A stretch of 24,340 nt of DNA from DATHRK01 sp035465395 (GCA_035465395.1 DATHRK010000053.1:1-24340); one strand, 5' to 3'; positions 1 through 8,536 are shown, counted from the stretch's first letter. Numbers and translations are program-made. The notes: generated by a model from the sequence alone, not told the origin.

Positions 1-27
1 CGGACACGACTCCCCCAGGGCCTCGCG

Positions 28-3000
28 ATGAAGGAAGACAGCAGTCGACCCGAAGCGGCGGTACCCGTGGTCGGAGTCGGCGGATCGGCCGGCGCGCTCG
101 CCGCCATCCTCGATTTCCTTCGCCATCTGCCGCCCGATCCCGGCATGGCGTTCGTGGTCATCCTACACCTCGCGCCGGACCGTGACAGTCAGGTCCCCGA
201 GCTGATCGGGCGGGCGACCCGAATGCCGGTGACGCAGGTCACCGAGAAGGTCCTGCTGGAGCCGAACCACGTGTACGTGATCCCGCCCGATCACAACCTG
301 TCCACCGAGGACGGCCACCTGTGCCCGCTCGACCGGCTGCCGTCCGGGCGCAACGTGGCGGCCATCGACATCTTCTTCCGCGCTATCGCGGAGTCTCACG
401 GCCACCTGGCGACGGGCATCATCTTCTCAGGTACCGGGAGCGACGGCGCCCAGGGATTGCGCCGCATCAAGGAGGGCGGAGGATTCGCCCTCGTCCAGTC
501 GCCCGAGGAGGCGGAGTTCCCCGCGATGCCCGCCGCGGCAGTACGCGGCGCGGCTCCCGACCGGGTCCTGGGCGCGTCGGAGCTCGGCCCCGAGCTGGTG
601 CGGCTGCGCGCCGGGGCCGAGGACCTCCCCGCTCCGCCCGCCGCGGACGACGACGACGCCACGGACCGCGAGCACGGCGAAGCGGACGTCGTGGGGAGGA
701 TCCTCGGGGTCGTCTACCGACGGACCGGGCATGATTTCTCCGCCTACAAGCGCACGACCGTGGGCCGGCGCGTCCGCCGGCGGATGCAGCTCGCCGCCGT
801 GGAGACCCACGACGCCTACCTCGCCATGCTGAGGGCCGACGCGGCCGAGTCGGACGCGCTCCGCGACGACCTGCTCATCACCGTCACGAGCTTCTTCCGG
901 GACCCCGACGCGTTCGCGGCGCTCGAGGAGCACGTCCTCCCGGAGCTGCTACAGGACCGAGGCCGCGGCGACGACATCAGGATCTGGGTGCCGGGTTGCG
1001 CGACCGGGGAGGAGGCGTACTCGCTGGCGATCCTGATCCTCGAGAGGCTGGCGTCGATGGACGCGCCGCCCCGGCTGCAGGTGTTCGCGACCGACGCCAG
1101 CGAGGGGGCTATCCAGACCGCCCGGACCGGGCTCTACTCCGAGGGGATCCGCGCCGATCTGAGCGCGGAACGCCTGCGCCACTTCGACGGCGAACCCATG
1201 GGGCTTCGCGTCCGGAAATCGCTGCGCGAGCCGGTGCTGTTCGCGGTGCACGACCTCCTGCGCGACCCGCCGTTCTCGCGGATGGATCTCGTCGCTTGCC
1301 GCAACCTGCTAATCTACCTGAAGCGGGACGTGCAGGAGCGGGTGCTGGCGACCTTCCACTACGCGCTGAATCCGGGCGGCTTCCTGTTCCTGGGAAGCGC
1401 CGAATCGGCCAACACCCCGGACGACCTGTTCGGGCCCGTGGACAAGAAACACAGGATCTTCCGGGCCCGTCCCGTCGCCGCCGCGCCTCCGCCGCGCCGG
1501 GCGTCCCCGCCGGCGTTCGAGGCCCTCGACCCGCCGCGGCCGCCGAGCGGACCCGCCGCCCCGACCCCGTTCGCCCGCCACCTCACCGTGCTGGAACGAC
1601 TCGCGCCGCCGAGCCTGGTGGTCGACCGGGACTACGAGGTCCTCCACCTCTCCCCGCGGGTGGGACGCTACCTGCGGGTGCGGGGAGGCGAGCCGACGGG
1701 CGACCTCCTCGCGTTGGCCGGCGCGGGGCTCGATACGGAGCTGAGGACGCTCCTGTACCGGGCGTTCCGGGACGGCCGCGACGCGATCGCCGAGATCGGC
1801 GTGGAGATCGAGGGGGAGGCGACGAACGTGCGTCTGTCCGTCCGACCGTTCCGCGGCGAGGACGGCGAGTCGGAGTACGCGGTGGTGGTGTTCGACGAAC
1901 TCCTCGGCACGCGTGGCGAAGGGTATGGCGGCGGGGCCGGAGAGGACGTCGCGAGCCCAACGTCCGACGAGGAGGGGCGCCTGAGGGAGCAGATCCGGAT
2001 CGCGGCGGCCGAGCACGCGCGCACCGTCGAGCAGTTCCAGGCCGCCTACGAAGAGCTGCAGTCGGCGCACGAGGAACAGAAGGCCACGGGAGAGGAGCTC
2101 GAGACCAGCCAGGAGGAGCTCCAGTCGGTCAACGAGGAGCTGCGGTCCCTGAACCAGGAGTTCCGCGGCAAGCTGGAGGAGCTCGCGGAGGTCAACGCGG
2201 ACCTCCGGAACCTGATCGACTCGACCGACATCGCCACGATCTTCCTGGACCGGGAGCTGCGGATCCGCCGCTACACGCCGACCGTCACGACGCTGTTCAA
2301 CTTCGTGGAGGCGGATATCGGCCGGCCGCTCGGCGACGTCACGCATCGGCTCCGCTATCCGCAGCTCCTGGAGGACGCGCAGCGCGTCCTGGACAGCCTC
2401 GAGCGATCGGAGAGGGAGGTGGCGGCCGAGGACGAGCGCTGGTTCACCGTCCGGCTGTCCGCCTACCGCTCCCAGGAGGACAGGATCGAGGGGGTCGTCC
2501 TCACCTTCCACGACACGACCGAGCGCAAGCGCGCCGAGCTGGAACGCCAGCAGCTGTTCGACGAACTGGACGAGGCGAACCGGGCGCGCGCGAACTTCGT
2601 GGGCGTCATGTCGCACGAGTTCAGGACCCCCCTCAGCTCGATCATCGCGTACCTCGACGTCATCGGCGGCGGGCTCGACGGCGACGTGAGCGGGCGCCAG
2701 GCGGAGCACCTCGATCGCATCCGGGCGTCCGCGTACCAGCTCAACGCGATGGTGGAGGAGATCCTCGACTACTTCCGCTTGGAGGAAGGCGCCTCCAAGG
2801 TCACGGTCTCCGGGGTCGACATCGCCGGCGTCGCGGCGGAGGCGCTGGACACGATCGCGCCGCAGGCACGGTCCAAGGGTATCGAGCTGCGTAGCGAGGT
2901 CCCCGGCGGCCTGGGCGAGATCGAGACCGACAGGGTCAAGCTTCTCCACATCCTGACCAACCTGCTGAGCAACGCCCTCAAGTTCACCGACCAGGGATGG

Positions 3001-3261
3001 ATCTCCCTAGCCGTCCGCGCGACGGACGGGACGGTGGCGTTCTCGGTGGCGGACTCGGGGATCGGCATCGCAGACGAGGACCAGGAGCGCATCTTCGAGC
3101 GGTTCTGGCAGGTCCACACGGGCACCACGCGCGCCTACGGGGGCACGGGGCTGGGGCTCACCATCGTCCGCGACCTCACGCGGCTGCTGCGGGGGGAGGT
3201 CGAGGTGGAGAGCGAGCCGGGGCGGGGGAGCCGGTTCACCGTATCGCTGCCGGCGCCTTAG
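28..3261 (+). CDS. CheB-CheR-PAS-PAS-histidine kinase fusion
   Basis: A single 1077-residue signalling protein. The CheB methylesterase domain (about 12-195) has its catalytic triad visible: Ser20 in GGSAGA, His47 in LHL and Asp139 in GTGSDG. The CheR methyltransferase (about 220-480) carries the SAM motif VPGCATGEEA (321-330). A PAS-like segment (about 520-625) is followed by a long Glu/Leu coiled coil (650-728), a second PAS domain (728-835) and a HisKA/HATPase kinase. The kinase has H-box His863 in MSHEFRTPLSS, N-box LLSNALKFT, G1 DSGIGI and G2 GGTGLGL. No receiver or transmembrane segment is seen, so it is probably cytoplasmic and signals to a partner encoded elsewhere. No in-frame stop lies in the 27 bases before the ATG, so the start could be further upstream. 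It converges on the next gene with 4 bases between stops. The family is known in non-flagellar signalling; the stimulus is unknown. Confidence 0.93.
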   Translation: MKEDSSRPEAAVPVVGVGGSAGALAAILDFLRHLPPDPGMAFVVILHLAPDRDSQVPELIGRATRMPVTQVTEKVLLEPNHVYVIPPDHNLSTEDGHLCPLDRLPSGRNVAAIDIFFRAIAESHGHLATGIIFSGTGSDGAQGLRRIKEGGGFALVQSPEEAEFPAMPAAAVRGAAPDRVLGASELGPELVRLRAGAEDLPAPPAADDDDATDREHGEADVVGRILGVVYRRTGHDFSAYKRTTVGRRVRRRMQLAAVETHDAYLAMLRADAAESDALRDDLLITVTSFFRDPDAFAALEEHVLPELLQDRGRGDDIRIWVPGCATGEEAYSLAILILERLASMDAPPRLQVFATDASEGAIQTARTGLYSEGIRADLSAERLRHFDGEPMGLRVRKSLREPVLFAVHDLLRDPPFSRMDLVACRNLLIYLKRDVQERVLATFHYALNPGGFLFLGSAESANTPDDLFGPVDKKHRIFRARPVAAAPPPRRASPPAFEALDPPRPPSGPAAPTPFARHLTVLERLAPPSLVVDRDYEVLHLSPRVGRYLRVRGGEPTGDLLALAGAGLDTELRTLLYRAFRDGRDAIAEIGVEIEGEATNVRLSVRPFRGEDGESEYAVVVFDELLGTRGEGYGGGAGEDVASPTSDEEGRLREQIRIAAAEHARTVEQFQAAYEELQSAHEEQKATGEELETSQEELQSVNEELRSLNQEFRGKLEELAEVNADLRNLIDSTDIATIFLDRELRIRRYTPTVTTLFNFVEADIGRPLGDVTHRLRYPQLLEDAQRVLDSLERSEREVAAEDERWFTVRLSAYRSQEDRIEGVVLTFHDTTERKRAELERQQLFDELDEANRARANFVGVMSHEFRTPLSSIIAYLDVIGGGLDGDVSGRQAEHLDRIRASAYQLNAMVEEILDYFRLEEGASKVTVSGVDIAGVAAEALDTIAPQARSKGIELRSEVPGGLGEIETDRVKLLHILTNLLSNALKFTDQGWISLAVRATDGTVAFSVADSGIGIADEDQERIFERFWQVHTGTTRAYGGTGLGLTIVRDLTRLLRGEVEVESEPGRGSRFTVSLPAP

Positions 3262-3265
3262 GACC

Positions 3266-3577
3266 CTACCCCGTCCCTCCGGCGTCCCAAGTCCAGGCCT
3301 CCCCCACGCGATGCGGAGGCGCCGGCGGGAGCGGAGGCGGCCACGCGTCCCGGCCCGGACGCCTCGCGAGCGACTCCCAGCCGCAGGACGGACACCAGCG
3401 CCACTCGAAGGCGGGGGCGATCCGCTGGAGGAGCGGCTTGCGCACCGGCACGGTATCATGGAAGCACGCGGGGCAGGACCGCACCGGCCGGATGATCGCC
3501 ATCGCTCCGGCCCCGACCAGCACCACCCGGAGCAGCACGAGCCCGGCGAACACGAGGACGACCACGGTGACGCTCAT
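3266..3577 (-). CDS. Small membrane-anchored zinc-ribbon protein
   Basis: A 103-residue protein with an N-terminal hydrophobic helix (about 3-28). A two-knuckle zinc-ribbon-like module follows, with CPAC at 35-38 and CPSC at 62-65, and then a Pro-rich tail. The spaced CxxC pairs and the clean TM segment argue that this is a real gene rather than antisense noise. It lies tail to tail with the kinase and divergent from the next small membrane gene, with 45 bases between the two starts. There is no obvious Shine-Dalgarno. I do not recognise a named family, and the function is unknown. Confidence 0.6.
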   Translation of the reverse strand: MSVTVVVLVFAGLVLLRVVLVGAGAMAIIRPVRSCPACFHDTVPVRKPLLQRIAPAFEWRWCPSCGWESLARRPGRDAWPPPLPPAPPHRVGEAWTWDAGGTG

Positions 3578-3622
3578 GGGTCAAACTGCCAGCGAGGCAC
3601 TGGCCACGGGAAGGTACTTCGC

Positions 3623-3826
3623 ATGTCGCTGATCGGATTCCACCGCGTCCTGATCGGGACCGCGATCGTCTTCTGCCTGGGATTCGGATTGCGCGAGCTG
3701 GTCGTCTGGTGGCACGACCGCGCGACCCTGGACCTCGTGCTGGGCTTCGCCTTCCTCATCGCGGCCGGTGCGCTGGCGAACTACCTGCACAAGCTGGCGC
3801 GCGTGCTGAACCTGCCGGACAAGTAG
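3623..3826 (+). CDS. Small two-helix membrane protein
   Basis: A 67-residue protein with two predicted membrane helices (about 8-29 and 37-56) and a short basic C-terminus. I chose the internal ATG at 3623 because GGGAAGG sits 8 bases upstream and the hydrophobic protein starts there. The longer upstream reading frame is Arg/Gly-rich and antisense to the zinc-ribbon gene. It is convergent with the SnoaL-like gene (22 bases between stops). No family recognised. Confidence 0.6.
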   Translation: MSLIGFHRVLIGTAIVFCLGFGLRELVVWWHDRATLDLVLGFAFLIAAGALANYLHKLARVLNLPDK

Positions 3827-3848
3827 GCCCTCTGGCTGGAGGTTCCGC

Positions 3849-4250
3849 CTAGTCCTCCGGGTATCGGTCCGGCCCACCCTTCAACGCCTCGCGGTTGGTG
3901 GCGCTGTCGTAATAGGCGAAGACCTCGCGTATGCGGTGGTGCGTGTCCACGAAGATCCAGTCGCAGGCGTCCACGGTCCCCGCGGTGGTCTCCAGCTCGT
4001 AGGCGATCGCCGCCCGATCGTCGCCCTCGAGGACGTCCCGCACCTGGATCCCGACCATGCTGCGCTTCGACATCGGCTCCACGATGCGCAGGTACTCCTC
4101 GGCGCCCTGGATGCGGCCGAACGGGCTCGTGTGCACGAAATCCGGCGTCAGTCGAAGCAGCGTCAGGTCGCCCGTGTCCCAGGCCCGCAGCCAGGTCCGC
4201 GCGACCTCGCCGGGCGAGGCCCCCATGCCCTCGATCCCGTGCTCGCTCAT
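3849..4250 (-). CDS. SnoaL/NTF2-like protein
   Basis: A 133-residue protein with the layout of the SnoaL/NTF2-like alpha+beta barrel: an N-terminal helix with ARTWLRAWDTGD, then a strand region with FVHTSPFGRIQGAEEY. The C-terminal half has alternating strands ending near VFAYYDS. Members include polyketide cyclases, isomerases and many uncharacterised ligand-binding proteins, so the substrate cannot be predicted. A good Shine-Dalgarno (AAGGAG) precedes the ATG at 4250. It is the last of the left-hand minus-strand genes, about 40 bases after the secreted hypothetical protein. Confidence 0.75.
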   Translation of the reverse strand: MSEHGIEGMGASPGEVARTWLRAWDTGDLTLLRLTPDFVHTSPFGRIQGAEEYLRIVEPMSKRSMVGIQVRDVLEGDDRAAIAYELETTAGTVDACDWIFVDTHHRIREVFAYYDSATNREALKGGPDRYPED

Positions 4251-4290
4251 GGCTCTCCTTCGGGGTCAGTGCCGGTGCGTCGCCACGTGG

Positions 4291-4857
4291 TCAGTTGACC
4301 AGCGCGTCCGCGTCGATTCCGAGCTCCTTGCGCATGCCCGCCAGGAAGGCCTCGATCTGTGCGTCCAGCAGCATGCGCCATTCGCCTTCGTGCGCGACGA
4401 GCGACGTAACCTCCACCTGGGAGACCGAGATGCCTTCCACGCTCATGTGCGTACGGCTCACGACGTGGACCGTGTCCCCCTCGAACAAGTGGCCGATGGG
4501 GTCCTGCTCCATGGATGCCAGCGCGGCCCCGAGCCCCGCCTGCTCCATTGCGAACCCCAGAAACGAAGCGAAGAGGTGCTCGTCGGTTGCCTCGTCGGGC
4601 GAGGACGCGGCGTCGCCGAAGAGCATGGTGGCGACCTGGCCCGAAGGGTCCGCCTGCGTGAGCAGCCCCACCAGCTCGCGGATCTGACCGAGCGCGTCGG
4701 GATGCATCATCGTGGCCGCACCTTCCCAGTCCGACGCTTTCAGGTACTCCGTGTACTCCGCGTTCGTCCGCACCGCGTCCTCGCCACTCTGAGCGAGCAG
4801 TGGCAACGGAGCCACGAGCACCAGGACCGCCGCGCCCGCCAACCGAACTCCACCCAT
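4291..4857 (-). CDS. Secreted hypothetical protein
   Basis: A 188-residue protein beginning with a typical Sec signal peptide (MGGVRLAGAAVLVLVAPLPLLAQ, probable cleavage after LLA or LAQ), followed by an acidic, helix-rich mature part. I chose the ATG at 4857 because AGGGGAG lies just upstream and the signal peptide begins there; the in-frame ATG at 4893 would add 12 polar residues before it. The central part (DWEGAATMMHPDALGQI) and the strand-like C-terminal half (TLVAHEGEWRMLLD-type pattern) resemble NTF2/DUF-type secreted proteins. I cannot assign a family, and the function is unknown. Confidence 0.7.
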   Translation of the reverse strand: MGGVRLAGAAVLVLVAPLPLLAQSGEDAVRTNAEYTEYLKASDWEGAATMMHPDALGQIRELVGLLTQADPSGQVATMLFGDAASSPDEATDEHLFASFLGFAMEQAGLGAALASMEQDPIGHLFEGDTVHVVSRTHMSVEGISVSQVEVTSLVAHEGEWRMLLDAQIEAFLAGMRKELGIDADALVN

Positions 4858-4927
4858 GTGAACTCCCCTGATCGAGCCACGGTGATCGTACATGCGCCGC
4901 TCCAGTCTTCGATATTCGACGACATGG

Positions 4928-5962
4928 TCAATTCGCCCCTTTCAACAGACCCAGACGCAGGAGGCTCTCGGCGGTCGCGACGAGCGCGTCCTCGCGCGTT
5001 CGCGGACCCCAACCCAGGAGATCGCGTGCCTTCGAGCTGGTCGCGTGTTTCTCGCGGCCGAGCTCCGGCAGGAATGCCCGGACTTCCCGATTGAAGGTGG
5101 CGACCAATCGCACGAGCCAGTTGGGCATCTCGCGGGTCGGCACGCGCCGGGCCGCCGCTCCCAGCCTTTCTCGCAGCGCCAGCGCCATCTCCAGGATCGA
5201 CATCGAAGGGCCGGAGACCGCCAGGAACCGCTCGCCCCGGGCCTCGGGGCGCGTCATCGCCCGGAAATGGAGATCCACGACGTCCCGTACGTCGACCACC
5301 CCGAACCAGAGCCGCGGACAGCCCGGCATCGCGCCATCCATCAGGCGCTGGATCAGCACGATCGAGGTCGAGTAGTCCGGGCCCAGGACGGGTCCGAACA
5401 CGCCGACCGGGTTCACCACGGCGAGCTCCAGTCCCTCGCCCTCCTCGCTGACGAAGTCCCACGCCGCGCGCTCCGCAAGCGTCTTCGACTTCACGTACGG
5501 GGTCACCGCCCGCCCGTCGAGGTTCGTCCAACTCGTCTCGTCGAAGGGCTCGTCGCGGGGCTCGTGGCCGTAGCCTATCGCCGCGAACGACGAGGTGAGC
5601 ACGACCCGCTTCACGCCTGCATCCCTGGCCGCGCGCAGCACGCGAAGCGTGCCCTGCCTGGCCGGCACGATGAGGTCGTCCTCGTGGTCGGGGATCGACG
5701 TGGGGAACGGAGACGCTATGTGGAGGACGTACTCGCAGCCCTCGACGGCTTCCCGCCAGCCGGCATCGTCCTCGAGGTCCGCGACGGCGAACGCGAGCCT
5801 CCCGTCCGGCTCGACCCCGCCGGTGCGCAGCATCTCGCGGACCCTGGCTTCGCGGTCCAGCCCGCGAACCGTGGTCCGCACCTCGTATCCGGCCTGGAGG
5901 AGTTGGAGCAGCGCGTGGCTGCCGATGAAGCCCGATCCGCCGGTGACGAGCACTGTGGTCAT
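4928..5962 (-). CDS. Extended SDR oxidoreductase (aldehyde/dihydroflavonol-reductase type)
   Basis: A 344-residue NAD(P)-dependent short-chain dehydrogenase of the extended class. The N-terminal nucleotide-binding motif is TGGSGFIGSH (7-16) and the acidic residue pattern ADLEDD lies at 61-66. The catalytic Ser is in LTSS (about 124-125), with Tyr156 and Lys160 in YVKSK. Length and motifs match aldehyde reductases and the cinnamoyl-CoA/dihydroflavonol reductase group, which reduce carbonyls on varied substrates. The real substrate is not deducible. The ATG follows the stop of the upstream DUF6090-like gene by 13 bases with no clear Shine-Dalgarno, so it is probably co-transcribed and possibly coupled. 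Confidence 0.9.
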   Translation of the reverse strand: MTTVLVTGGSGFIGSHALLQLLQAGYEVRTTVRGLDREARVREMLRTGGVEPDGRLAFAVADLEDDAGWREAVEGCEYVLHIASPFPTSIPDHEDDLIVPARQGTLRVLRAARDAGVKRVVLTSSFAAIGYGHEPRDEPFDETSWTNLDGRAVTPYVKSKTLAERAAWDFVSEEGEGLELAVVNPVGVFGPVLGPDYSTSIVLIQRLMDGAMPGCPRLWFGVVDVRDVVDLHFRAMTRPEARGERFLAVSGPSMSILEMALALRERLGAAARRVPTREMPNWLVRLVATFNREVRAFLPELGREKHATSSKARDLLGWGPRTREDALVATAESLLRLGLLKGAN

Positions 5963-5975
5963 GGTGGTCTAGCGG

Positions 5976-6710
5976 TTATCGGAGAGACGATTCGAGCGTC
6001 TCCTGGAGGATGACACCCTTGTCCCGCTGATCGGCCAGCAAAAGGAGCTGCTGGCTCATCGTGAGGATGATCATTTCCAGCGACCGTCGGACGTCTTCAT
6101 CGCGTCGCAAACCGGCAATGTCGATGTCCGGAATCGCCGAGTCGTGCTGCAGGTCGGGTTCCGCGCTCGGGGCCCGGGGAGCGTAGAACTGATCGGCGAT
6201 GTCCGACGCATCGACGTGGCTGTAGAGCGCAGGGCGGTACCGCGTCCAGAAGACCTCCTGGACCCACGCGTCGAAGTCGAGCCACGGCACGTTGTAGTAT
6301 TCGGCGAGCGCGCGCCGCAGCTCGACGTTCCGGACGAGCTGCAGGTTACCGGTGCTCTTGAGGTCCTCGAAAGTCGAAGCTTGGGGCTCGTACGTCCAAA
6401 GCAATGCCGCTGCGTTCAGATCCTCGACGAAGCGCAGCGTGTCCACAACCGGAAGCTCGGAACGAACGGCCTCCAGAGCCGCGCGCGCACGATCCTGCCG
6501 CCGCCGGATGACCGCGTTCGCGCTGTCGATCTGGGCGAGATCGAGCTCCACGTCCTGGAGCAGACTGCCGAGGTAGGTACGCTCGGTTCGTTCCTCGGCT
6601 CGGTGGGTCGACCAGCCGTCCACCGCGAGGGCGATGAGGACGCCGGCGACGATGATCAGGACCTCGGAAAGCGCGCGCCGAGCGGTTCGCAGGGGGCCAT
6701 CGTCCGTCAT
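5976..6710 (-). CDS. DUF6090-like membrane-anchored protein
   Basis: A 244-residue protein with a short cytoplasmic N-terminus, one membrane helix (about 13-31, EVLIIVAGVLIALAVDGW) and a long helical extramembrane domain. The helix followed by a conserved Asp/Asn-Gly/Asn-Trp and a charged coil is the hallmark of the DUF6090-type family, which has no known function. I use the ATG at 6710. It overlaps the stop of the upstream short gene as ATGA, and GAGGG lies a few bases upstream. The extra 72 in-frame residues upstream are Arg/Gly/Pro-rich and unlikely to be translated. Confidence 0.75.
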   Translation of the reverse strand: MTDDGPLRTARRALSEVLIIVAGVLIALAVDGWSTHRAEERTERTYLGSLLQDVELDLAQIDSANAVIRRRQDRARAALEAVRSELPVVDTLRFVEDLNAAALLWTYEPQASTFEDLKSTGNLQLVRNVELRRALAEYYNVPWLDFDAWVQEVFWTRYRPALYSHVDASDIADQFYAPRAPSAEPDLQHDSAIPDIDIAGLRRDEDVRRSLEMIILTMSQQLLLLADQRDKGVILQETLESSLR

Positions 6711-6964
6711 CGCTCGCCCTCGACCTGCGACGCCGGGCGAGCCTTGGACGGGTGCCCCACGACGCTGAGAACCGGGATCGGACCACGGTCCCCAGCCATG
6801 TTCTCGAAACCCGTGGCGTCGAGGAGCGCCGACAGGGCCGGCCCGGTCGGGTCGCATGGGCGGAAGGTATCGTTCACGACCTGCAGATAGCCCGTCATGG
6901 CGTCCCGGATCCAATGGGGACACCACGGCTGGTCCTCGATTTCGGGAAGGTCGGTGCGGGGCAT
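6707..6964 (-). pseudogene. Short ORF resembling the N-terminus of a class I SAM methyltransferase
   Basis: An 85-residue ORF. Its first ~55 residues (IEDQPWCPHWIRDAMTGYLQ, then RPCDPTGPALSALLDATGFE) resemble the helical N-terminal region of a class I SAM-dependent methyltransferase family, where a glycine-rich motif I should follow. Here the sequence continues NMAGDRGPIPVL and stops about 30 residues later, so the whole Rossmann fold is missing. The stop overlaps the DUF6090-like start (ATGA). It could be a decayed remnant or a small protein kept for translational coupling. The family resemblance is from memory and moderately sure. Confidence 0.45.
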
Positions 6965-6995
6965 GCAGGCTCCGAGGGAGGTCGCGCCGAGCGAC

Positions 6996-7508
6996 CTAGA
7001 TGTCGGCTCCTCCGTAGTGGTCGAGCAAGTTCTTGCCCCCGCGATCGAGCTTGCCGCCCGCGGCATCCCAGACATAATCGAGGAAGCTCGTAGTGTACCA
7101 CTGGCCGCGATCCAGGAAGTAGATCTGCACGCCCGGGAGCGCCACCCAGTCCTTGATCATGCGTTCGATCGCCGCCCATGACTCGTCGTCGAGGGCGCCT
7201 TCCCGCCGCAGCAGGAACTGCTGCTCGAGCCCCCGGAACAGCGAGTTCATGAGACCCCGAAAGCGCGCCTGATCCCCGGGCTCAAGACGGTCGGGGCTCG
7301 CGCCGCCCCGCACCAAGAGCGCGCCGAGCTCCGGGTTGGCGGCCACCGTGAGCGAAATGTCGGAGACTCTGGCTGCCAGATCCCGGCCCGCGTCCCGTCT
7401 CGCCTGGCCGGTGCTCGCTCGCACCTGGGCGGCGAGATACAGGAGCGACACGACGACCGCCGCCGCGCCGAGGAGCTCGGCGATCGCGCCCACCGCGGAC
7501 CAGTTCAT
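6996..7508 (-). CDS. TM-anchored hypothetical protein
   Basis: A 170-residue protein starting with one membrane helix (about 4-27, with GAIAELLGAAAVVVSLLYLA). A cytoplasmic helical domain follows, containing a LMNSLFRGLEQQFLL segment and a C-terminal WY/W-rich stretch. Proteins with this N-terminal pattern are widespread and uncharacterised. I chose the ATG at 7508 because the hydrophobic helix begins right after it; the 13 residues upstream are Arg/Gln-rich. The Shine-Dalgarno is weak. It lies 31 bases upstream of the methyltransferase-like remnant and is probably in the same transcript. Confidence 0.7.
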   Translation of the reverse strand: MNWSAVGAIAELLGAAAVVVSLLYLAAQVRASTGQARRDAGRDLAARVSDISLTVAANPELGALLVRGGASPDRLEPGDQARFRGLMNSLFRGLEQQFLLRREGALDDESWAAIERMIKDWVALPGVQIYFLDRGQWYTTSFLDYVWDAAGGKLDRGGKNLLDHYGGADI

Positions 7509-7588
7509 ATCCGGGTCACAATGCCGGGCCTGGCGGGCCCGCTGCAAGCTCGACCGGGATCGAACCGGGGAATGCCTGCCCGCTCACG

Positions 7589-7945
7589 TCAGCGGCGGAA
7601 GCCCCCGAACGTCCCCAGGTACTCGGCGCCGAAGCCATCGAGCGCGTCCCGCGCCTCGCTGCTGGGGTCCCCGTAGACGTAGAGCGCGGTGGGCGCGAAG
7701 CAGGCGAGGAAGCGGTCGGCGAAATTGGCGCCGAAGTTTGCGAGATGCGTGACCACGGCCTCGGAGTCGGCGTACCGCTCGCAGATGTGGCAGACGGCGC
7801 CGTCGCCGTCGAGGAACCACTCGTAGACCAGCGCTCCCGGCTCGTTCCGGGTCGCCTCCACCATGTCGGCCATGAGATTCCGTGCGTCGTCGAGACGTCC
7901 GTCCCGCACGGACAACTGGAGATTCCAGGACACAGGACCCTGCAT
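7589..7945 (-). CDS. Antibiotic biosynthesis monooxygenase (ABM)-like protein
   Basis: A 118-residue protein with the dimeric alpha/beta-barrel pattern of the ABM/YgiN family. It has an N-terminal strand, a helix (LMADMVEATRNEPGALVYEW), a second strand containing ICERYADSEAVVTHL, and a C-terminal segment ending in YLGTFGGF. Members include quinol monooxygenases and heme-degrading relatives, but most are uncharacterised and the substrate is unknown. A strong Shine-Dalgarno (GAGGAGG) lies upstream of the ATG at 7945. Confidence 0.8.
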   Translation of the reverse strand: MQGPVSWNLQLSVRDGRLDDARNLMADMVEATRNEPGALVYEWFLDGDGAVCHICERYADSEAVVTHLANFGANFADRFLACFAPTALYVYGDPSSEARDALDGFGAEYLGTFGGFRR

Positions 7946-7999
7946 GGTACGCCTCCTCGTCGGAGTATCGGGCGCGCGCCCCGAACGGACGGATCGACT

Positions 8000-8176
8000 T
8001 CACCGTCCCACACCGGCGAGCCGCAGCTTGTCGATGTGCTTCCGGGCCCAAGGCGGCATCGCCTGGAGATTCTTGCTCTCGGAGTCGGAGGCAGAATGCT
8101 CGCCCCTGCGTGCGGGGGCAACAGGGTGAATGCGGCGCCCCCGAATCGCGGGGCGTCCTGCCGCAGCGACAGCCAC
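8000..8176 (-). CDS. Possible 58-residue small ORF
   Basis: A GTG-started ORF in the otherwise empty 240-base gap between the ABM-like gene and the permease fragment. The N-terminal half is Arg/Ala-rich and unconvincing. The C-terminal part (KNLQAMPPWARKHIDKLRLAG) is amphipathic and protein-like. An in-frame TAG lies four codons upstream of the GTG and no clear Shine-Dalgarno is seen. It may be a small basic protein, the C-terminal remnant of a lost gene, or chance. Confidence 0.25.
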   Translation of the reverse strand: MAVAAAGRPAIRGRRIHPVAPARRGEHSASDSESKNLQAMPPWARKHIDKLRLAGVGR

Positions 8177-8185
8177 GGACGGACC

Positions 8186-8524
8186 CTAATCGCCACTCTC
8201 GGTCCTCACCCGCCTCAGCACCGCCGGGCGGGCGAAGACGGCTAGAAGCACGAGCGCGACGAGCAGCGCGAGCGCCAGCGGATCGTTGCGTAGCAGGCGG
8301 ACGACGAGGGCCACCGTCGCGGCGGTTGCGGCACTGGCCCCCAAACCCGTGATCGGGCGGCGCCCCGCCCGCTGACGGTAGGCCAGGCCGCACACCGTGG
8401 CGAACGTGAAGAGGAACGCGAGGCTGGCGGCCTCCACCAGCGTCGAGAGCGACCCGATCACCGCGAAAACGGCCGCGACCAGGGGCGTGGCGCGCGCCGT
8501 CGAGTCGGTGGGTGGCAAGGTCAC
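8186..8524 (-). pseudogene. C-terminal fragment resembling an APC-type amino acid permease
   Basis: A 112-residue hydrophobic protein with about four helices (13-30, 31-48, 61-78, 82-99). The pattern VFAVIGSLSTLVEAASLAFLF followed by a basic loop and two more helices matches the last third of APC-superfamily amino acid permeases. The first eight or nine helices and the substrate-binding TM1/TM6 are absent, because the upstream DNA is the O-methyltransferase gene. It starts with GTG 12 bases after that gene's stop, with AGGA about 10 bases upstream, so it may still be translated. It is either a decayed permease or a small membrane protein of separate origin. Confidence 0.5.
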
Positions 8525-8536
8525 CCCGGCGCGTTC

